Shown piece after piece: positions 59,108 through 64,000 of a DNA stretch of 64,000 nt. The translations under genes were made by a program, and so were the position numbers. The notes under the pieces were generated by a model, which saw only the letters and a list, made by a program, of their open reading frames with translations, searched no databases and was not told where the DNA came from. This DNA comes from an uncultured Chloroflexota bacterium. GTDB taxonomy: Bacteria; Chloroflexota; Anaerolineae; Aggregatilineales; Phototrophicaceae. Location of the stretch: the NCBI GenBank assembly GCA_937974245.1, contig CALJKV010000110.1, forward strand, positions 248,001 through 312,000, written 5' to 3'. Every line of letters starts with the position of its first letter. Position 1 is the first letter of the stretch.

Positions 59108-62100
59108 CTACTTCCGCTTCGGGAAGCGGCTCAAAATGGTTGCCGGCTCTGGCATTGGCACTTTATCCCCCATGCCCAATTCGCCCGGCGCTTTACCAGC
59201 TTTGGTGCGTCCCGACCCGGCGAATACGGCCACTCCTGCACCTTCTTCGGCGGTTGCGACTTTGACATAGGCCTGCCCCAGTTGGTAGCCTTCTGTATCA
59301 ATGCTGCAACTGGTCACCACACCCACAACCCGGCCTTTTTTGTCTACCATCGGGTCACCCTGGTGTGCCGGACGTGCGCCCTTATTATCCATCCGGAAGC
59401 GCACTACCTCGGCATCGCGCTCCCGTTCATGTGCCGCAAATGCAGCTTTGCCGACAAAGAATGGCTTCCATAGTTTGACGTAGCTGCCAAAGCCCGCGTC
59501 CGCTGGGTTGAGTGTCAGCGGCCCCGCCAGTTCATGCCCGTAGAGTGGTAAGCCAGCTTCTGTCCGCAGACTGTCGCGTGCCGCCAGCCCGCAGGCCACC
59601 GCGCCGCACTCCACCAGGTCTTTGAACAGTGCCGGAGCCTTATCGGGGTGGATGAACAGTTCATACGCCACCCGTTCTCCAGTGTATCCGGTGCGCGATA
59701 CGATCAGGTCGTAGCCGCCCAGGGTCACACGGGTGACGCCTGCCCAGGGGAGTTTGCTCACTTTGGCTCTGTCGGCGTCGCTGCCATGCAGTTGCAGCAG
59801 CACCTCGGTGCTTTTCGGCCCTTGCAGCGCAATGTCTACCCGCATTTCTGCACCCACTGCCGGATCACGCAGGTCACGCAGGACGAAGCGGTCAATGCCT
59901 TCGATGCGCCGCCCCGGATTGGCCGGGTCAATCTGCACCTCGCCGTTGATGATACCGTTCAGCCACGCCCAGTTTTTGTCGTTGTTGGAGGCGTTGACGA
60001 CGATCAGGAAATGTTCCTCAGCCACCCGGTAGATCATCAGGTCATCTACCGGGATGCCGTTCACATCGAGAAAATAGGTGTAGTGTGACTCGCCAACTGC
60101 CAGTTTGCCGACTTCGTTGGTCGTAACAGTATCCAGGAAGGCCGCCGCGCCGGGGCCGGTGGCGTCGAATGTACCCATGTGGCTCACATCAAAGATGCCT
60201 GAGCCATTCCGTACTGCCAGATGTTCTTCCATCACCGACGAGTACCACACCGGCATATCGTATCCGGCGAATTCGACCATCTTCGCACCCATCTGCTGGT
60301 GGAGAGCATGTAACGTGGTGCTCTTGATACCGTCGGGTGAGGATTCTGCCCAGGTGAAAACGGGCAGCGCCGCCGGTTTAGGCCCGGCATACTTTACCCC
60401 GTTCATCCCCACGAAATATGCTTTATGCGGGGCATAGCCGGTAGAGTCAGTCCGCCAGTCACTTTTGATGTTCACCTTGAACCTGCCGGTATCTGCCGCG
60501 CCCATGACTCGCACATCCACCGGGCCAGGGACTTTGGCGTAGGGGTCGCTGGGGTCGAACAGGACGAAACCATCCGACAGCGAACGCAGCCAGGCCGCTG
60601 CCCGCCCGCTGTTCCTGGCGATATACAGGTGGTAGCCCTCAGCTGCCCGTTCGAGTACGCCGTGCGTGATGGCTGCGCCGTCCTCACCGAGTATCCAGGT
60701 TGGCTGCTGGTCGCCCGGTTGCAGGGCATGGACATCGCTGGTCAGGGCGGTGTGCAGGAAATCCGACGCCAGTTCGCCGCGAATTGTCAGCGTTTTCCAG
60801 GCCACCGTATCCGGTTCGGGCGTCATGTAGTAGAAGTGCGGGTAATCATCAGCCACCGTTTCAGCGTCAATGCCCATGCTCAAAGACAGGTCACGTGTCG
60901 CGAGTTTGGCCGCTTGCAGCGCCTCAAAGTTCACCTTAGCGCGGGGTTCAGGCCGCTTCTTGCCTTCGTAGCTGAACGGCGTGCAGGCGTGCAGCACATC
61001 CGCGATAATCTGCGCCAGCCGGTCAATTTCCGCTTCACCAAAGCCGCGCTGTGTAATCCAGGGAGTCCCCAGCCGCAGGCCAGAGGCGCGTAGGGCGCTG
61101 GTATCGCCCGGAATAGTGTTGCGATTGACGACAATTCCCGCCAAATCGAGGATGCGCGAGGCCATATCGCCGCTCAACGGTGTGCCGTCCGGTCCAACAA
61201 CCGATTTGCAGTCCAGCAGGAACATATGCGTGGTTGTGCCGCCATACGGTACACGGAAGCCGAGTTCGGTCAGTTTCGCTGCCAAGCGCACCGCGTTGAC
61301 CACCGTCTGCCGCTGAAGTTCGTGAAACTGCTCGGTAGCCGCCAGCCGCAGCCCGACCGCCAGCCCGGCGATCTGGTTGAGGTGTGGCCCGCCCTGTTCA
61401 CCAGGGAATACTGCCCGGTCTATCTTGTTGGCAACTGCCTTTTTGTGGGTGAGGATGACGCCGCCCCGTGAACTCGCCAGAGTCTTATGTGTCGTGAACG
61501 TCACTACGTCAGCGATCCCTACCGGGCTGGGATATACACCGGCGATGACTAGCCCGGAGACATGGGCGATATCGGCCATCAGGTATGCGCCCACCTCGTC
61601 GGCGATTTCTCGCAGAATCTTCCAGTCGGGCGCGTGTGGGTAGCTGGTAAACCCGGCGATAATCATCTTCGGGTGGTGCTGGCGGGCTAAATCCCGAATC
61701 TGGTCGTAATCCAGCATCTCGGTTTCGGGGTGGATACCGTAGCTCACGATATTGTAGTTCTTGCCGGTGCGGTTGACCGGGCTGCCGTGCGTCAAGTGGC
61801 CGCCATGCAGCAAGTCCATCCCCATCACCGTGTCGCCGGTGTTCACCAGGGCATGGTAGACGGCGTTATTGGCCGGTGCGCCGGAAAGCGGCTGCACGTT
61901 CACGAATAGCTTTTCCGCCGGGGTCTGGGGTGTGGCGAACAGTTCCGCTGCCCGCCGCCGGGCCAGCGCCTCGACAATATCGGCATATTCCGTGCCTTTG
62001 TAGTAGCGTTTATCCGCGAACCGGCGGTATTCCGGCAGGCGAGCGTTATAATCCAGGATGTCGGCCTGAGTCAGGGGGCGGGTTTCATCCAGGGGGTAGC

Positions 62101-62284
62101 CTTCAGCATAAATATTCTGGAAGGTTGAACCCACCGCCTGCCGCACTGCCGCCGGGATCGTGCTTTCGGAGGCGATGAGCATGAGATAGCGCGACTGGCG
62201 GGCTGTCTCATGCCGGATCAGTTCGGCAACGTCAGGGTCGAGTTCTTCCAGATCACCACGAAACAGAAAGTCATGAGGCGTCAT
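59108..62284 (-). CDS. fusion of serine hydroxymethyltransferase and glycine cleavage T protein
   Basis: A 1058-residue protein joining two one-carbon enzymes. Residues about 1-440 are serine hydroxymethyltransferase (PLP Lys267 in TFTTHKTLASSRGG), which interconverts serine and glycine with tetrahydrofolate. Residues about 655-1050 are aminomethyltransferase (GcvT; folate region VDDLMIY near 746, RDSLRTEAGLPLYGHEL). The part in between (about 485-600) also resembles a GcvT N-terminal fold (SDVHALQPGDQQ, LGEDGAAITHGVL) but lacks its catalytic features. A direct fusion would pass folate-bound carbon between the two reactions. gcvH and gcvP are not in the window. The start at 62282-62284 is that of the family; a TACAAT box lies at 62330-62335. 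Confidence 0.92.
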   Translation of the reverse strand: MTPHDFLFRGDLEELDPDVAELIRHETARQSRYLMLIASESTIPAAVRQAVGSTFQNIYAEGYPLDETRPLTQADILDYNARLPEYRRFADKRYYKGTEYADIVEALARRRAAELFATPQTPAEKLFVNVQPLSGAPANNAVYHALVNTGDTVMGMDLLHGGHLTHGSPVNRTGKNYNIVSYGIHPETEMLDYDQIRDLARQHHPKMIIAGFTSYPHAPDWKILREIADEVGAYLMADIAHVSGLVIAGVYPSPVGIADVVTFTTHKTLASSRGGVILTHKKAVANKIDRAVFPGEQGGPHLNQIAGLAVGLRLAATEQFHELQRQTVVNAVRLAAKLTELGFRVPYGGTTTHMFLLDCKSVVGPDGTPLSGDMASRILDLAGIVVNRNTIPGDTSALRASGLRLGTPWITQRGFGEAEIDRLAQIIADVLHACTPFSYEGKKRPEPRAKVNFEALQAAKLATRDLSLSMGIDAETVADDYPHFYYMTPEPDTVAWKTLTIRGELASDFLHTALTSDVHALQPGDQQPTWILGEDGAAITHGVLERAAEGYHLYIARNSGRAAAWLRSLSDGFVLFDPSDPYAKVPGPVDVRVMGAADTGRFKVNIKSDWRTDSTGYAPHKAYFVGMNGVKYAGPKPAALPVFTWAESSPDGIKSTTLHALHQQMGAKMVEFAGYDMPVWYSSVMEEHLAVRNGSGIFDVSHMGTFDATGPGAAAFLDTVTTNEVGKLAVGESHYTYFLDVNGIPVDDLMIYRVAEEHFLIVVNASNNDKNWAWLNGIINGEVQIDPANPGRRIEGIDRFVLRDLRDPAVGAEMRVDIALQGPKSTEVLLQLHGSDADRAKVSKLPWAGVTRVTLGGYDLIVSRTGYTGERVAYELFIHPDKAPALFKDLVECGAVACGLAARDSLRTEAGLPLYGHELAGPLTLNPADAGFGSYVKLWKPFFVGKAAFAAHERERDAEVVRFRMDNKGARPAHQGDPMVDKKGRVVGVVTSCSIDTEGYQLGQAYVKVATAEEGAGVAVFAGSGRTKAGKAPGELGMGDKVPMPEPATILSRFPKRK

Positions 62285-62329
62285 AATCGTGTCCTGATTG
62301 TCCAATATATACAAGCAAATTGTGCCTAG

Positions 62330-62338
62330 ATTGTAGCA
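62330..62338 (-). promoter_or_regulatory. extended -10 promoter element before the SHMT-GcvT gene
   Basis: On the minus strand ATGCTACAAT, the TGN extended -10 form; no good -35 is seen. Confidence 0.45.
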
Positions 62339-62458
62339 TGTTGACCAAAGGGCTGCTATGCCAAACCGTACCATGCAGGCAGCGCGGATAGTATGTATTA
62401 CAACGGAAAACGCAGCGAGAATCAAGCGGGATTTGGCGGCTGATTGTACTGTTTCGCC

Positions 62459-63019
62459 TCATTCCGGTGTGGCGGTTGGGAAGGGGGCTTCTTCGGTGGG
62501 CAGGCCGCCGGATAACCCGGCTAACCGGGCTTCCATGTTGGCGGTCACCTGCGCCTGGTAGGCCCGTTGCTCGTCCGTCCACCATAGTTTGATGAAGGCC
62601 AGCAGCGCCGCGATGTCTTCCTCGCTCAGGGTTGCCGCAAAGCCCGGCATGGCGAACTGGTCGAGCGGGTTGGTAATCCCCAGTTGAATCGTGCGGATGA
62701 TGACCTGGTCGGCATAACGCCACAGGTTGCCGTCCGCGTTGTGCGCCGGGACGGTCTTCATGCCCAATTCAATCGTGTTTTCGGCGATCTGTCCCACCTG
62801 TCCCTCGCCATTGTAACCGTGACAGTGGGCGCACAGGCGGAAGTAGTGCGACTCGCCTAACCGCAATACCGGGTCATCGAATGTGGACGTGGGCAATTGG
62901 CCGGGCGCAACCAGAGTGACGGGAATACGGGTTGGTGTGGGCGTAGATGGCGCAGGCGCACAGGCCGCTAACGCCGCCAGCAGCACCAGCACACCCAATA
63001 GATGATAACGTTGCGCCAT
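62459..63019 (-). CDS. monohaem cytochrome c lipoprotein
   Basis: A 186-residue exported cytochrome c. The signal peptide ends in lipobox ALAACA (Cys about residue 20), then a Thr/Pro linker. The haem motif is CAHCH in YFRLCAHCHGYNGEGQV, and the axial Met is likely in FAMPGFAATLSEEDIAALL; the final helix completes the class I fold. It would carry electrons on the outer face of the membrane. The ATG at 63017-63019 follows AAGGAGTGGG. It is not adjacent to an oxidase or bc1 genes. Confidence 0.9.
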   Translation of the reverse strand: MAQRYHLLGVLVLLAALAACAPAPSTPTPTRIPVTLVAPGQLPTSTFDDPVLRLGESHYFRLCAHCHGYNGEGQVGQIAENTIELGMKTVPAHNADGNLWRYADQVIIRTIQLGITNPLDQFAMPGFAATLSEEDIAALLAFIKLWWTDEQRAYQAQVTANMEARLAGLSGGLPTEEAPFPTATPE

Positions 63020-63347
63020 ATACCCACTCCTTATTCCGATCATTTCCTGACGATCATAACATACCCCCTGGGGTATATCAATCTCCGGTCACGGATGATT
63101 TTCGTGATCGAATCCTGCATCTTCTCCTATTCCTGATTTACTTGCCACCAAAAATAGTTCCCGTAATGTTTCCTCCTGTTTTTCAGGGCGATTTGTTGCT
63201 GAAACCATCCCTCAAAAAAGTCTTATGGCACACGATTGCTAATCACTGTAGAATGGAAGTGTCGTTTCAGTCTACACGAGGGACGCGATCATAAACCCGA
63301 ACAATGGGCCGAACTTCGACGATGCACGGCACTATGCACTGCACCGT

Positions 63348-63905
63348 TTGGAAGATCTTTCGCCAAAATTAATCTATCACTCGATTGTCCATACCCGCGA
63401 CGATGTCGTTCCGGCGGCGGAGCGTCTGGCCGTGCGCGAAGGGGTGACAGGTGAAGACCGGATGCTGCTCCTGACCGCCGCCTGGTTTCATGATGTCGGG
63501 TTTACCGAGCAAGTCACCGACCACGAATTAATTGGCATTCGGATTGCCGGCGAGGTACTGCCCACATTCGGCTACACGCCGGAGCAGATTCAGGTCATCA
63601 GCGGCATCATCCTGGCGACGCGCTTACCCCAGACGCCGCATACCCTTCTTGAAGCGATTCTGGTAGATGCCGACCTGGATGTGCTAGGGCGCGAAGATTA
63701 CATAGTGCGTCATCAAGAGTTGCGGCAAGAGATGGCTGTCGTCAATGGAACACCCCACACCGACAAAGAGTGGTATCTCGTCCAACAGGATTTCCTCACA
63801 AACCATCAGTACTTTACAGATGCGGCTCATGCATTGCGTGATGCCGGCAAAGCCCGTAACCTGGCGCATGTCCTGGTACGGTTGGCGGAACTCTCCGATT
63901 CGTGA
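63348..63905 (+). CDS. HD-domain phosphohydrolase-like protein (start uncertain)
   Basis: A metal-dependent HD-domain protein. Visible HD residues are SIVHTRDDVV, AAWFHDVGF (the HD pair) and VDADLDVLG with the distal Asp. The first recognised start codon is TTG at 63348, but the frame is open further upstream, where the residues NFDDARHYALHRLEDLSPKL match the usual N-terminal helix of this group. The only start-like codon there is ATA at 63291, eight bases after GAGGG. The true protein is therefore probably 19 residues longer and begins with a non-standard start. Substrate unknown; it is similar to small stand-alone HD hydrolases. Confidence 0.78.
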   Translation: MEDLSPKLIYHSIVHTRDDVVPAAERLAVREGVTGEDRMLLLTAAWFHDVGFTEQVTDHELIGIRIAGEVLPTFGYTPEQIQVISGIILATRLPQTPHTLLEAILVDADLDVLGREDYIVRHQELRQEMAVVNGTPHTDKEWYLVQQDFLTNHQYFTDAAHALRDAGKARNLAHVLVRLAELSDS

Positions 63906-64000
63906 CAAGCAGATGTCTCGATGGATTGCCGATCATACTGTGCTCACGCGCGGATAAGCCCCAAGTGGATTCTAGCCGCCGCCCCCGAATCTTGATAAGA

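Noticed and set aside
62285..62458. glycine riboswitch before the SHMT-GcvT gene
   Set aside because: I saw no tandem aptamer-like conserved segments; the region mainly contains the promoter element.

Overview
The window reads as chromosomal DNA of moderately high GC (about 57% by eye) from a free-living bacterium, most likely a member of the Chloroflexota (Anaerolineae-like). This is inferred from gene content rather than a marker search: a SHMT-GcvT fusion protein, secreted proteins with Thr/Pro stalks and DUF4397 modules, a group 3b [NiFe] hydrogenase, VanW and M23/LysM wall proteins, and small GTAGGGG...CCCCTAC inverted repeats scattered between and inside genes. About 56 protein genes are supported. 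I see no tRNA, rRNA, CRISPR array, transposase or prophage.

Layout. 0-8.5 kb: an ABC permease fragment, a large secreted TPR/FG-GAP-like protein, an aromatic amino acid (histidine) ammonia-lyase, a small membrane protein, a DinB-like protein, two tandem SDR oxidoreductases plus the fossil tail of a third, and a membrane metallophosphoesterase with an altered motif. 8.5-16.6 kb: a thioredoxin/NHL-repeat exported protein, two glycosyltransferases, a histidine phosphatase, and a sensor kinase plus receiver pair. The sensor has a CxxCH motif in its predicted outer loop. 16.8-21.4 kb: a complete four-subunit group 3b NAD(P)-linked hydrogenase and its maturation protease, behind a promoter overlapped by a perfect CRP/FNR-type palindrome.

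21.6-32.4 kb: a methyltransferase, endonuclease V, a membrane protein related to M50 proteases with a changed active site, and an M23/LysM peptidase. A respiratory module follows: a 17-haem cytochrome c, a Tat-exported four-cluster ferredoxin and an NrfD-type quinol-binding protein, preceded in the same direction by a NarX/NarL-type two-component system. 32.5-41 kb: SufE, VanW, RimO and the translation cluster rpsB-tsf-pyrH. 41-51.3 kb is more accessory: an M20 hydrolase, an orphan adenine methyltransferase, an Imm17-like small membrane protein, a PatB-type C-S lyase, a PHP-AlbA fusion, a stand-alone receiver, a cold-shock protein, an aldehyde dehydrogenase, a DUF5679-TIR fusion and a TfoX-domain protein. 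51.6-58.4 kb: a run of four genes for envelope proteins (LysM, then three DUF4397 proteins). 58.5-64 kb: inorganic pyrophosphatase, the SHMT-GcvT fusion, a cytochrome c lipoprotein and an HD-domain hydrolase whose real start appears to be a non-standard codon.

Taken together, the genes suggest a redox-flexible heterotroph that exchanges electrons between NAD(P)H and H2, has a membrane multihaem electron conduit under two-component control, and invests heavily in cell-surface proteins. The items most worth a second look are the CxxCH sensor kinase next to the hydrogenase, the hydrogenase operator, the SHMT-GcvT protein with an apparent degenerate GcvT-like module between its enzymes, the zinc-ribbon TIR protein, the PHP-AlbA fusion, the decayed third SDR copy and the AUA-start HD protein.
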